This document shows positions 13,251 to 26,300 of a DNA stretch of 64,000 bases, one piece after another. The DNA lies in the NCBI GenBank assembly GCA_032173965.1, contig JAVUNC010000004.1, forward strand, positions 5,190,001-5,254,000. The letters run 5' to 3'. A program made the translations under genes and the position numbers. This stretch comes from Sitta carolinensis. Its lineage: Eukaryota > Chordata > Aves > Passeriformes > Sittidae. The notes below the pieces were generated by a model. That model had not been told where the DNA came from. It did no database searches and was given only the letters and a program-made list of their open reading frames with translations. Position 1 is the first letter of the stretch, and each line of letters starts with the position of its first letter.

Positions 13251-15020
13251 CAAACAAAAAACACACACACGTATTTGTCGATCTTCTCCAGCAATGAGAA
13301 ATCTGAAAATTAAAGTCTTTTCCTGACAGAAAGTTTGATATTAAGGCAGGTGGCCAGGATAACTTATGGTATTAGTGAATGCAGCTGTGATTTTTATGGA
13401 AATTTAAAGGAGTTGACTACAGACTTGACAGTGAATTTCACAGATGCTTTAATCACACTCTCTTTTTCTGTTGCATTCCATTGCTGGGCCCTGGTTTAAA
13501 GTATGTGATGATTCCTAAGAAGAAACATAACTTAGATTTAACTACATAAAATGGATCCAGAGAATGTAAACAAAGTTCCCTTTATAGAAACCACAATTTG
13601 ATTCTATTAAGCCCAGAAGCAATACATATGGGCATACAGCTGAATAATTTACTTTGTCTTTGGAATTCCTGCACCACCTTGACCCTGAGGACCTCTCATG
13701 CAGCTCTACTTCAGAGACAATTTAGCCCAGCTAAAAGAAGAAAAGGAGCTTTTCCCAATATCTCTGCTCACAGTAGAGTGTTGAGGAATGCTGAAACTAA
13801 GACCTCATCACATTCTGGTCTGGTTTTGCTGAGAAATGAGGGAAAATGAGTAATGGCTGTTCTTAGAACTTCCTTCTTGACCTTTTTTGCACCTTCTTGT
13901 CCCTTGACATTTAATCCACCTCTTCCTTTCCATCCAGCCTTCCTTCCCATTCTTCCATCAGCCTCTGCTGTGCTATAACCTCACTCTCACCCTGTTCCAT
14001 CTACACACATCTAGCACCTGTTTCAACCTTTGCCAAGGGTTTAAAGGTGGGAGACTGGAACACCTGAAGATGTGGTAAATAGGATGCTTCTGTGCCTGCA
14101 TCACCCAGGACAAGAAAGTCATTTAAAACAATGTGGATCACCTGGAAAAGAGGAGGGCATTAAAGCAAAATCAGTTGGATACAGATCTCAAAGTGGAGCT
14201 ACATATTTCATACACACCATACCTGCAAAACAGATAACACTAAACACAAGTTAAGATTTAGCACAGTTAATTCAGTTTCTTAGGAGTGCCCTCTACCATA
14301 GTAAGTAAAAAATGTTTGTGGTCACCAGCTGTAAGAGAGGGATGTTATTTCACTTCTCTATGCCCCGTTCATGCAGCAGATATTAAAATCATTATTTTAA
14401 TATCCAGTCCCAGGATCCACCTTGAACAGATAGGACAACTAAGTTAGTGACTAAAAAATAAAGCCAAGGAGAGAATCCAACTTTTCCAGCATGACAAAAA
14501 ACATCACGAGATGACTCAATATCCTAATGAAAGTCCTTTTCATAAATAATGGCATCTCAATAAAAGGCATGGCAAGTTCTGCTTTCTGTTGAGAAATAAG
14601 AGATGATACAGACCAGCAACGGCCAGGAGTAGGAGGACACTTCACAAGCAACAGGGTATCTGACTGGAGCCATTGTACTGGAAACAAAGTATTTGGAAAC
14701 AGGAAATAGAATACTTAGAAATCATAAAAATATTAGTAACCAACTTAGTAATATCTCCACTACTAAATTACAGATTTGATGGTTTTGGCATATGGAAAAA
14801 TGTAAAGAAACAGCAATTTTTAGAACCTATTTTCCTTTAAAGCCTAAGGTTGAAGGGTGTTTTCATATAAATCTAAGCAAGCAACAACATGGATAGTTTC
14901 AGTGTGAAACAAAACAACAGGCAAATTTAGTAGGTAAACATATTAGCAATATAAATATAAGTTTCTAAAGTTTCCAGTACATTTGTTAGAAACTGTATCG
15001 GACTCAATCTAAAAGGATTC

Positions 15021-15352
15021 AGAGAGACCTTACAGTATCATCCAGAACCTAAGGGGCAGCTATAAGAACACTGGGGAGTGACTTTTTACAAGGGCATGGA
15101 GTGAAGCTGGAGGGGGAAAGATTTAGATTGCATATTAGAAAAGTAATGCCTTAATTGTGAGGGTGATACAATGGAATAAGTCTATGTAGTGAGTTGAGAA
15201 GTTTTGTCTGCACAATCCCTGTGTTCAAGGCCAGGTGGATGGGGCTTGGAGCAACCTGGTCTAGTGGAAGGTGCCCCTGCCAAGGCAAGGGGTTGGAACA
15301 TGATGGTCTTTAAGGTCTCCTCCAACCCAAACCATTCTATCATTCACAGATT
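15021..15352 (+). mobile_element. CR1 LINE 3' fragment
   Basis: The order matches the CR1 consensus: GAGAGACCTTACAGTATC, GACTTTTTACAAGGGCATGGAGTGA, AGATTTAGATTGCATATTAG, CAAGGCCAGGTGGATGGGGCTTGGAGCAACCTGGTCTAGTGGAAGGTGCCCCTGCC, GGTCTCCTCCAACCCAAACCATTCTATCATTC. About 330 bases of the element remain. Confidence 0.93.
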
Positions 15353-18300
15353 CTAAATTTAGCAAGAATTAAGTGTAACAAATTAAGCTATCCAAAAGCC
15401 CAACAGCTTCTATCCTTCAGAAAGTAGTTACTTTCATTCATATAGCTCTCAATATCTGTAATTCTGATTTTTCAAGTATAAGTGCCCATATTTAGAAACC
15501 TAAGTGGACTTGGTCTTGTTTGCAGAAGCACTGAGCATTTGCAATTTGCCATGAGACACATAACATTGCTAGAGCTCCACACCTATGTAAGTCTTACCAC
15601 ATTTCTGTGGATATCCAAATATGGATTTATCTCTTGAACTTCAGGCACCCACAACTGAAAAAATGTGGCTTGCATTTATAATTCTACTATTATATATTAA
15701 TTTTTTATTGCTTTGATACTGTAATTGTAGTTATTACCTCAGCATCTCTCCTGCACTACGCTTTCCTAGGATAATAACTGGTTTAAATGTCAGTGGACCA
15801 AATTGTTTTCATTCATTCCAATATTCCTTTCACATGTTAATACTTTTTAAATTAAATCATTCCCCCTAAACTGACATCACAGATTTAACAGTTACTTCCT
15901 GATTAGAGAGGAGAGGAAGATGAATAAGTCAGACTTTTCAGATATGTATGAGAATTTTTTTCAAAGTATACCTCTTGAACCCCAAAATTCCAACAGTTAA
16001 ATAATTATAAACCAGATAGTTCTTTACACAGAAGTTTTATCATATAATTATGATGCTGATCATTCAGAACTATCCAAAATGTCTCCAGAATTTTTAAACA
16101 GCTAAGCACAGTTATTTTTAAAATCAAACATATGTGCTTTTTTTCTGTTTATGTCTTCGGAAAGAACATTCTGTATAATGAAAAACATGACCAATTTTTC
16201 ACAGTACATCACTATAAAACCCTATAATTGACTTTTTGGGTTGGTTTACTCTATATCTATTTTTGTCCACGTAGAAAACAGCAATGATGTGGTGAAAAGA
16301 CCAAAATGTAGGTCCCATTGCAGGATAAGGCTCCATCCTGATTAGCGAAGTATCATGTTTTTCCTGGGAAACATGCCCATTTTGTAAAAGGGAATCCAGT
16401 CCACATGAACCTCCTCTTTAGAGGAGGAAAAAAAAGGAAAGAAAGAAAACCATCCTTCTAAGCAGCACAGACTGTAGTGATTGCTCTCAGCTTGGGTTGA
16501 CAGAGCCTTTCCATTAAACAGAAGGCAGCTCTGCTCATTATAGAGTTGTCCCAATATGAATATTCTGCTTTTAAACAATATTAGTCAAAGTTTAAGAGCT
16601 CAGATTTGCTTATTTTTTTATTTTACTTCAGCCTAAAATGAAAAAATGTTTATCACCTTTCTTCTCCTAAGAAATAAATTTTTTAAAAGCAACGTGAGAA
16701 CATATTCACTGTTTCAACTGCTACTGAAGACAATAATGCAATTGCAATGAAAATCAACTTGAAATAGTAACTCAGAGAAAGTATATATTTGCACCAAAAG
16801 AATTTCTCATCTTAACTATAATCTGCCCACAAAAATTAGTTTAGATTGTGCATTTTATTTCACAAACTATTCTCATTCTTCTTGGAATGGCTTTTAATTT
16901 TTATTATCACAAGATTACTTTCGTGCCCAAATCATGGAGTACAAAAAAGCTGTGCAGAAACATTTCCAAAGGAGTTCACATGCCAAAGGAAAAAAAAAAT
17001 CTAAAATAATCAACTTCTTTCAGAGTTAATTAAAATAAATCACAAGACATTAAACTTCGACTTAAAAGTTTGAAGAAAATACTGTTATCTTGCAAATTGT
17101 TTAGCAGCAAGATATGCCATAATTGCTCTGAGGTAAATCTTTGAGAAATTGAAGATGACATCTAAATCACAAGCTTGGTAAAGGGGGAACATACCATCCA
17201 CAGGCAGAAAGAGAGGAGAGGCTCCCGAGGAAAGGTAAGCTATTCCCTTAGCTCAGGACTCAGTTAAACTGAAGCTGCAGTCACTAGTATCATCACTAAT
17301 ATTAGATTCTCCCAAGATTTAAAAAAATTAAGGGTCTGATCACAAAATCAGAAGTTCCAATGAACTATAAAAGTGCTGTAAGTCAGGTATAGTTTCTCTC
17401 TTCGGGCAAGAGTCTCCTCAATGGGCTTCTCTTACATTTCTAATACCTCAGGAGATGTTCCTTCCCCAGCCAAGCCTCACTGAATTACAATGATGCTCAT
17501 TTACAAAAGGGACTGCAGGATCTGCTTCAGAGATGAAATGTGATGGATGTCTTAAGGCCTTAGGATTGACTGATGGATTATTTTCATTTCTTTGGGGTTT
17601 CTTTAATTACCAAAGGAAAAAGAAAGATGACATGGATTACCCTAACAAAATTTAAAATTCTTAGCTGTATTTATTTAAGAAGCTTTAATGGTACAAACAT
17701 GGTATGGAAACATAACAGAAGAATAAATTCAATTTTAACTAAACTATAAGAAAAGTGGTCATACCCTAAGAAAAAAAATTGAGTCAGCACATTTAAAAAG
17801 AAGAAAAAAGCAAGCATATCTGTGATCATGGTCCAGCCACAAAGCTTAGAAAACAAGCTTTGAAGTCAATAACACTATTATGCACCATTCATACAAAAGA
17901 GTGGAAAAAACTACTTTAAAGACCTGCTCCAGAGACAAATGCCATGTGATAAGCACAGCAACACACATTATGGCAAAAAGTCTGATGGTAACATCCAAGA
18001 ACCAAACTGCACTTCCTGGCCCTGCTCTCCCTCAGTTTCAATGTGAAACACAGACATTGTGGGTGATGCCTCTGGGTGGGGGAAGAAACACCTGTGTCTG
18101 AATCAGCCTCTGCTTACTTCCAAGGCAGTGGAGAGAAAAGTGTGATGATTCATCTGACTGATTTTAGACCTTTCTTTTCAAGGGAAACAGTATCTAAAAT
18201 TGCTTGTTTCTCACTGCTGGCTATAGAAAGAAGGTTATGCTTACTCACTCAGGTGCATATGCTGACAAGCAGAAATGTGAAGTTAATGAAATGAATCCCT

Positions 18301-20923
18301 CTTACAACTATTCATCCACAAGAGAACAGGAAGAGGAGATTCATGCTTGGTTAACACCAGAAATAAAATGTACTTAGGAGTTACAACAGAAGTTTCAGCC
18401 ATCACTGAGAGATTTACCACCGAGGAGGGACATGGGCTTTAACAAGACCCATCCTCTGGTCAAGGGAATACTGTAATGAGAACCAGCAAGGTTCAGACAT
18501 CCACTGTCCTGAATTGAAGGCAGTGAGCAGCCCTGAGCAACAGACACAAAAGGTTTTGGAACTAGAACTGCCCCACTGTTTTTAAAACTCTATCTGACTT
18601 TATGAAGTCAAAATATTCTGAGTAACAGAGGAGTTCAGAGGCAAAACACACTAAATGTTTCTCTTCATCCAGTGGAAAGACTGCACTCAGTTTTGCTCTT
18701 ACACGGGAGACATTTCTGTTGGAATTCACAGCAAAAGCCATTCTCAAATACTGAAAACAGCACAGGCATTAAAAGCAAATATTCCTTGTCAACATCAAAG
18801 TGAAACAACTGTGTGGTGGATAAAATACCAAATCATTCAGTCAACGTGAAATGGAAGGGCTCTCAGTCAAAGCATTACAGAACTATTCCCTCTGTAACTG
18901 CAGAATCTTTTGGTGATACCACCAAAGCCATGAGATACAGTATTGTTGAACATCAGCTGTATGACCTGGCCCTGATGGAAAGCAGAAAGACTTCACAAAG
19001 TTGAATGAACGAATTCCTAAATTCCTGTTATGTATAATTTATGAAATATGTTTGTATGTCAGAAACTTAAATCACTGACAGATAGTCAGGTGGGTTTTTT
19101 TCCCCTCATATGGGATGGCAATTGCACAGCTGTCCCCTTGCACAATTCTTACAGTTTCTCCCTAAGTAGCCAGATCTGATCCTGCTATAGGCAAAACAGT
19201 GAAATATATGAACACGACACTCAACATGGGTTTGTTATAACAAGACAAATTCCTCCCAATGAAACACTTTGCTTACATTTTAACGAAGTTATTTACTTGC
19301 TACTTCTAGGGAGAAAAATCCCAAACACATATTTGCATGATGCCTATTTGGAACTACTAATGATGCTCCACATATGCCAGTATTATGCTAATTGTCTGGC
19401 TCAACCCATACTCCAGGCTTTTCCAGCAATCAGCAGGCACATCTGGATAAAGTGGTTTCAGTTTTACATCTTTTCACAATATTCACACTGCTACAACAAT
19501 TAAGCAAATAAAAAAACTTCTGGCAAAATCAAAATTAATTTGCTGTGTAAGAGAGGGTTATGTCTGCTATTAGGTCATATTACTACAGTAACATTTAACA
19601 CTGAGAAAGCCCATAAAGTCTAGGCATCAAAATAAATGTCATTTTCCTTTCCAACAGAAAAAAAATAATTTCAATTCAAATGCCATCCTTTACCACCTTC
19701 ACAGATAAGCATGTATGTACAGTATGAGTAGGCAGGTGGTCATACAACAAAAATTACACCCTACCATCCAGCCCTGGAGCCCTTATCAAAATATAAAAAA
19801 TACATTTGTGCTGATCTGAATTTTCCATGTCACCTGGAGCAAAGAAAAAAACAACTAAAAAAAATTTAAAAAAATAAATGAACATCTTCAAAACTTCTTT
19901 GGGGATGGGGTCATTCACAGACAGGAGAGGAGGAGAAAAGCCTATAGGTAAGCGTGTTTTACTACAGATATTCCAGTTTTAATGTAAGAACAACCAAAAG
20001 GAAAAGCAGCTTAAGTACACATTAGCAATAGATGAAGATGAGGCTTTTCCACAATCAACCGTGATGCAGAAATCAGACCACAAAACTGCTACTCTTTAAT
20101 GGATGAGAAAGAATAAGGTGAAGTTAGAAACTTTTACCTACTAACTCTGGAAATAACCAAGATTCAGGGAAAACAGGTCTGCGTTTTATGCAGCCATTAA
20201 AGAACCACTGACGATATGTGTGGTCCTTCTGCAGTCCCCAAACATGGTACCAACGTTTTTGAAGTGAGTTCTGAATATGCTTTAGATGAGATTAGATATA
20301 TTTGCAATGATCAATCTTTCAAAAGAAGTTCTACTAGATTTATTAGTTTACTGTGTTGAAATGTCTGACAAAGCAAATACTAAGTGTTTGAATAGTATCA
20401 TCATAAATCTGAGACAATATGAGGATAAATCAGTCCAGGTGGCAATGTGGTAATTTTTTGTGTCTCTACTTCATGAACAGATGTATAAAGTTCACCCTCA
20501 GGCATATATAAGTGTGTGGTTGAAATCTAAGATGACAAATGCTGGATGTAAAACCAAAAGAAAAGAAAAATCTCAAATTAGGTGCTTAATAACAGATACA
20601 CATATCATGATTTCAGTAATTTTGTCTGTCCAGCATGTTAACACATTGCAAACTATCATCTATGATGTTATACTTTGAAATGCTACTAGATGCTATTAAT
20701 CACATCTTAAGGCTTTTTTTTTTACACCAAGGATGACATGGAACCAGATTTATGCCCAAAGAGATTCATACAAGCACACTTTAAGGAAAAAAAGAGTAGG
20801 CTATATTAAATATACAAATTAATCTTTCCCAAAAGTCAATCACTTCAGATGAATTAATAGAATTTTAGTAGCCTTAATACCATAGATATTGACACATCTT
20901 TCAATGGGGCTATATCCTTAAGG
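15353..20923. other. Non-coding DNA, nothing recognised
   Basis: No repeat family, exon or RNA gene is recognisable. Several 60-80 codon frames (for example 16342-16578, 18076-18294, 18655-19004) lack motifs, consistent starts or neighbouring exons. Confidence 0.55.
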
Positions 20924-21104
20924 AGAGGACTGGCACAGGGTGCCCAGAGAAGCTGTGTCTGCCCCATCCCTGGAAGTGCTCAAGGCCAAACTGGACAGGG
21001 CTTGGAGCAACCCGGTCTAGAGGAAGGTGTCCCAGCCCATGGCAGGGGCTGGAACAAGATGCTCTCTAAGGTCTCATAACTCAAACCATTTCATGATTCT
21101 GTAA
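20924..21104 (+). mobile_element. CR1 LINE 3' fragment
   Basis: GGACTGGCACAGGGTGCCCAGAGAAGCTGTGTCTGCCCCATCCCTGGAAGTGCTCAAGGCCAAACTGGACAGGGCTTGGAGCAACCCGGTCTAG and CATTTCATGATTCTGT fit the CR1 3' end well. It appears fairly young compared with the 15.0 kb copy. Confidence 0.95.
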
Positions 21105-21849
21105 TGTTAAGGTTCAGATTATTTAAAACCAGCATTATACAGACTTTTTGAAGTAGTAATTTGTCCCATATGAATCCTCAATTTTAGAACACATAGAGGA
21201 TAGTCACATTGAGGACAGTCATACAGCTTTCAGTAGGCCAATTCTTCTATGAAGACCAGGCAAAATCACTAAAAGATCAACAACTGGAGCACAAAATATC
21301 ACCAAAGAAACAGACATAAAAATGTTAACAGAATAAAGACAAGTTTAAATGGAAAAAGAAAAAATCAGAGTGACCAACCTAATAAAATGAAACACCCTAC
21401 TGTTTTTAAAATACACAGTGAAATATTAATGTCTGGATGATCAATAAATTACAAAGCTGGTGAATACTTCTGAGGTCAAATACTTTTGAAAATACTTCCA
21501 CAGAAGCATAGCCCACTTACCTTTACAGGCATAAGCAATTAAAATGCTTAAGTTCCTATATCCTGATTTTACAGCACTTCCTCATTTAAGCACTTAGATC
21601 AAATCTTTGAAGATCTGGTGACTTTCCCCACAGTAATACACTGGTACACAATATATAGCACTATAATCTCAGTGCTGTTATCAGCTCATCTATACACAAA
21701 CCCTTCAGAACAGGGATCTGCAAAGAGATCAAGTTCTCTCCATAAAGGCCAGTACTCAATGCTCAGGGAAAACCCCTCCTTGGTTTTCTCTCCAACAGAC
21801 CTACAGTGTTGCCCGAGGTTATGACTAGACAACTGTGTTTTATAGCTAT
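21105..21849. other. Non-coding DNA between CR1 copies
   Basis: Nothing was recognised. The 68-codon frame at 21618-21824 has no support. Confidence 0.55.
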
Positions 21850-22130
21850 AGATAAACTTCACCTCTGTGATCTTCTCTTAATCCTTTCTAAGCTACAGTA
21901 ATTTTTGGCTCCTTCAGTGCCTTGTTGAAGAATTCAACACTTTAATTATGCACTGTTAAAAAATTACTTCCTTGTATTCATTTTAAGCCTGCCATCTGAT
22001 AATTTAATTAGGTGCCCCTAGATTTTGTTATGAAAAAGGGAAATAATTGTTTCCATTCACTTTTGCTGCAATGCTCATAATTCCAGATTTCGATCACATT
22101 CCCCTCCAAGTTGTGTCTTCCCAGGCTTTT
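21850..22130 (-). mobile_element. Old CR1-like LINE relic
   Basis: GAATTCAACACTTTAATTATGCACTGTTAAAAAATTACTTCCTTGTATTCATTTTAAGCCTGCCATCTGATAATTTAATTAGGTGCCCCTAGATTTTGTTATGAAAAAGGGAAATAA, then CATTCCCCTCCAAGTTGTGTC, resembles an old amniote CR1 family common in turtles and crocodilians, in reverse orientation. Divergence is high; family assignment is from memory. Confidence 0.6.
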
Positions 22131-22504
22131 AGCACCCTTTTAGCCAGTTTAGTTCCTCCTCTTTGTAAAGAATTAATTCAGTTCTAGAATATTGTTTTTA
22201 ATAACTGGTGTTTTTAAGAACATGACAGCAGAATTATCAGTAACACTGTTATTTACAGATACTCTCAATTTCTCTAAAATCCAATCAATTTTTGGCAACT
22301 ACTAAGCCTCTCTAAGAGCTCTCCAGTATGAATCTTCTTCTATGACAAAAAAAGCACAGAGTGCACATGGGTTTATCAGCAATGGATTTCACCTGTTTTG
22401 TCACCCACTCAATTCTGTACAATCTTTAGGTTGCACACAATCACCACTTCACTCTAAATAACTTAGCCATTAGCTTTCTGGCTTCTCCAGGATGGAGAAG
22501 CGAG
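22131..22504. other. Non-coding DNA between two CR1 relics
   Basis: This could be a further decayed part of the old LINE to its left, but I cannot align it convincingly. Confidence 0.4.
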
Positions 22505-22595
22505 GACTTCTTACAGCTGTCCTGTGTAGGGCCAGTAGTTGGACTTGATGATCCTTTGTGGGTCTGATTCAGCACAGGAGCTTTTATGAGTCTAT
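22505..22595 (+). mobile_element. Degraded CR1 LINE 3' end
   Basis: CTGTCCTGTGTAGGGCCAGTAGTTGGACTTGATGATCCTTTGTGGGTC matches a CR1 subfamily whose 3' end reads GGGCCAGGAGTTGGACTCGATGATCCTTGTGGGTCCCTTCCAACTC. The terminus is replaced by unrelated sequence after GGGTCTGATTCAGC. Confidence 0.75.
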
Positions 22596-23328
22596 TAAGG
22601 TCCTTGGTAGACCTTGCAAGTGATTTGCTCTAGTGCAAAAATCAAATATTTCTACCCTTAAATTTCTCATCTTTTATTTGGTAGGAGTCTTACAAAAAAG
22701 GATTTCTTCTTTTTATCCCACTATATATTGTAAAACTAATGAGGCTACTAAAAAGCCACTGCTAATTTATCAGCTGATTAAAACTGCCAAATTCCCTGAC
22801 AGAGTTGCAATTACTTTTTAGCAGCAAGACAGAACCTGAATATACATCAATTTGCAGTCTGACAAGGATGTTCGACAGTAATTATAGACAATTTTGTGTT
22901 GAAACAATGTCCTGTATTGACATTTAATTGATCACTTATTTAGACATTCACTCATTCTTCCAAGAAATCTTATTTTTAGTCAATATCCGTGGTCATTAAT
23001 AAGTCCTTACTTTGTGCTAGATAAGGAACAAGCAGTAATAAACCACACTGAATGCTGTTTGAATAAATTAAGTGGCAATACTTGAAAATAATAAACATTT
23101 CTGCTCTTTTCTTTTTTTTTTTTTAATTCAAAGTACACAGAAAGGAGCCACATATCATGGACGGAGGACACCGAATAAAGTGGTGATCAACTCTCACATG
23201 ACAACTTAATTTTGTGTTTAGTCATGAAAGCTCTAAATTGAAGTTGCATAAACAGAAAACTAATGCCACTGGCAAACAGCCCTGGTCTGTAATGTTCTAT
23301 TTGGGATTCACTGGTTAAAGTAGAGGAG

Positions 23329-23396
23329 ACGCTGAGCTCTGACAAAGAACGCTATGGGAGATGACATCAACTTCTTTCGGCAAATGAGCTCAGCGT
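23329..23396. repeat. Inverted repeat, 11 bp perfect arms, 46-base spacer
   Basis: ACGCTGAGCTC at 23329-23339 and GAGCTCAGCGT at 23386-23396. Both contain CpG in an otherwise CpG-poor region. Confidence 0.8.
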
Positions 23397-26300
23397 GCCA
23401 GCGAGCTGACAAATTAGCTTCTAAAAACCACTAACAGTAGCTTACAAAGTCACAGCTGTTATCCTGTTTTGAACAACAAAATGTTGATCTCGGTTGAAAT
23501 GTCTAGTTTTACACAAGATTTGTAAGTGCCCCGATTTTTTTTCTTAACAAAGAAATGAGTTATACTGAGAGAGGCACGAGGGACAGGCAGTGACTGTACC
23601 CTGATGACTCCAGGGTGATGTTTAATCGACAAGATTAAATAGAACACTTGCTTATGTTCTGCACCCTTCTAAATTTGAAAAACCCCTTAGAGACACAGGC
23701 TCAGTAGCAACATAAATTCACAAATATGACAGTACCACAGCCACTAGCAATTTCTTCAGCTAACTCATGCATTTCCCAGGATATTAAGTCTGATAGTGGG
23801 AAGAAATGCAGCAGAAAACCTGGCATCAGAAAACTTGTAGGAGATTCCATAAAGGGGTTGAAATCAATTGAAAGGTGCTAATACTCTACAAAACAAATGT
23901 TCCTCAATGCTGATTGTGGACAAAATTTTTAAAACTCACAGTATTACTTTGTTTTTCAAGTATTTAAATAGTGTAAATCTTCACTTTCATGACAAAGTAT
24001 CAGGCAGCCTTCTCTATTCATCAGAGGTACAGGGGACTAAAAATTCTATCAAATACAGCAGAGGCAAATTCAGTTAATCTTGGTACTCCTGTGACCCTCA
24101 TCACTGGCATCTGGACAGCCCTCAAAAATAAATCTGTTGATGTTTAATAAAAAAACAAAACTTTTTACAGATGAACAACTGGAATACAGAACAATTTACC
24201 TCAAGGCCTGAAGGTTCAAACAGGAGTTTAATCACATCTCTCAAGCACCAGATAAGAGCCCTTTATCACTAAAGCAGTCTCTGGTATTTTTACAGCTCTT
24301 ACTTTCATAAAATTGCAATAACTTCAGCATAATCATTCCTGATTTATGGTAAATGATGCGGCCAGGACAGGTGTGTGCCAAGTTCAAGTGACTGCCCAAA
24401 ACCAACAAAAAACAGCAAACTACTAGTCAGATTGAAACTTCTCTAAGTTTAGACAATTAATAAAGGCCTTTATGTATTAATGCTACCTAAGGCCTGTTTC
24501 TATCAAGACTGGGGTTTTTTGTTTGTTTTTTTTTTTTTTTTCACCTGAAATGGAGATAGAGTGTAACAATGACTCAAGTAAGATTTTGGGCATGTGAAGA
24601 GCTGAGCAAAACCATGTATTTTCAACAGGAACTTACCCAACAACTACATGGTCAATGTGTCAGGCATTAAGGCCACATAAAGACTCTGGTATTCAGGTGC
24701 AGGAGACTTGTAGCCCAAATCAATCATTCCCAGTATTGTGATGAAATCTGGTCTCCACTGGAATCTACAGAAGGCTGCACAGGCTCTCGATCATAATCGT
24801 GGACATGCTGAGTTCCAAACTGACAATTTTATGTTTGGAAAACACAAACAATCAAGCTCATCTATGTACAAGAAAACAGAAACATCACAGTAGACCAGAA
24901 CACCCCATTCAGCTGTGCTACCTTTCTGAGGTCATCAATAACTATCCACTCATTGTTTAAGCCATGGTATTGGATTTTAGCAGTTCACATATCCATCACT
25001 GACAAAATGAACTGGTGAAACTCACAGAGATGTAGAGATAAAGCTAAGCATTTTCACAAGTACCCCCTAGCTGTGTGCTGTAGAATGACTGAGAAGTTTG
25101 GGGTTATATTTGTCTTCTTTCATTTTATTCTCTTCATAGCCTCAACCAAGCTGTATATCTGACACAGTGAGCAACATATTTCTCCCAGGAGGACTGTGAA
25201 GAGAACATAATTAACATTTGTTAAATATTCTCATAGTGTGACATGTGCCAGCAGAGCACATGAAAGTTAGTAATTCTTCATACTAGAGTTTGAATACTGT
25301 GCAGGAAAGATGGAAAACAGACATGGAATGAGCAATCAGTAACGAGAAAATCTCTGAGTGACCAACTCTGAAGTGAGAAGCATTCCTTCCATGCAAAGAG
25401 TCAGGAGTTCTAGAGATGACGAAAAAAATGCAATCAATTAACACCATTATAATGTACCAAATACAGTTGGGCTGTAAGGAGAGTCACTGGAAACCTTAAT
25501 TCTAGATTTTCTGTGCTAACTTCTTCAACTTATTCTTCATCTAGAGTTCAGCTAAGCTTACTGTCTTAGCAGAGGAAGACAAATACAAGAAAAAACAAGT
25601 AAACAAAACAAAATAAACAAGGAAAATACCCAAACCCACCCTATCAACTGGAAATAGTTCTATTTGCAAGTTCTTCAGAATCTACCTCTAAACAAGTAGG
25701 CAATCTTGCAGAAAATCTTAACCATTTTCACTGTGTATCTGTCACATGTCCAATCTAGGAACAGTTACTGATGAGAGCAGAACAGAAAAGTACTCCAAAA
25801 GCAACTGTTCTGTTGCTGTAAAAATCATGAATTCTAAAAACTGGGCATAATAATGTCTGGCTCTTTAAGTTTATTTCAGTTATTCAAAAGGAAAAATAAA
25901 GCTTGAATTACTGTAGCTCCTATACACAGATAAAACAGATATTTTCTACCCACATCACAAAAAGAGAAGATTGAATTGCATTCAGTTATGAATTGGATCT
26001 GTTCTTCAATTAAAAGAGAAGAAAAATAAATCATGCTGAAGCTAAATGACAAACCAAAGGCTATTCCATTGTAATTTTGTCCAAAAGACAACTAAATTTG
26101 TTATTTCTTCAGCTCTTTGATCATTATGTTTAGCTTGTAAAGATGCCACTTACTACTGCAAATACTCCATTTCTGAGCAGACTGGTATAATTTTTCCCAA
26201 AACTGAAATACAAACATTCAGCTGCAAAGCTGCTTCAAACTTACACTGGGCAAAACTGGACTTAAAAAGCAAGAAAACATTTAGATGTTCATTTAAAAAA

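Larger units (their letters stand above)
6949..15020. other. Non-coding DNA with A-rich runs and hairpins
   Basis: Visible items are A16 at 7949-7964, an A-rich low-complexity stretch at 8035-8112, A18 at 10095-10112 and A32 at 13216-13247. Two inverted repeats at 9854-9890 and 9993-10019 are listed separately. The 8490-8853 stretch is somewhat GC-richer with a 120-codon minus-strand frame, but shows no family similarity. No exon or RNA gene was recognised. Confidence 0.5.
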
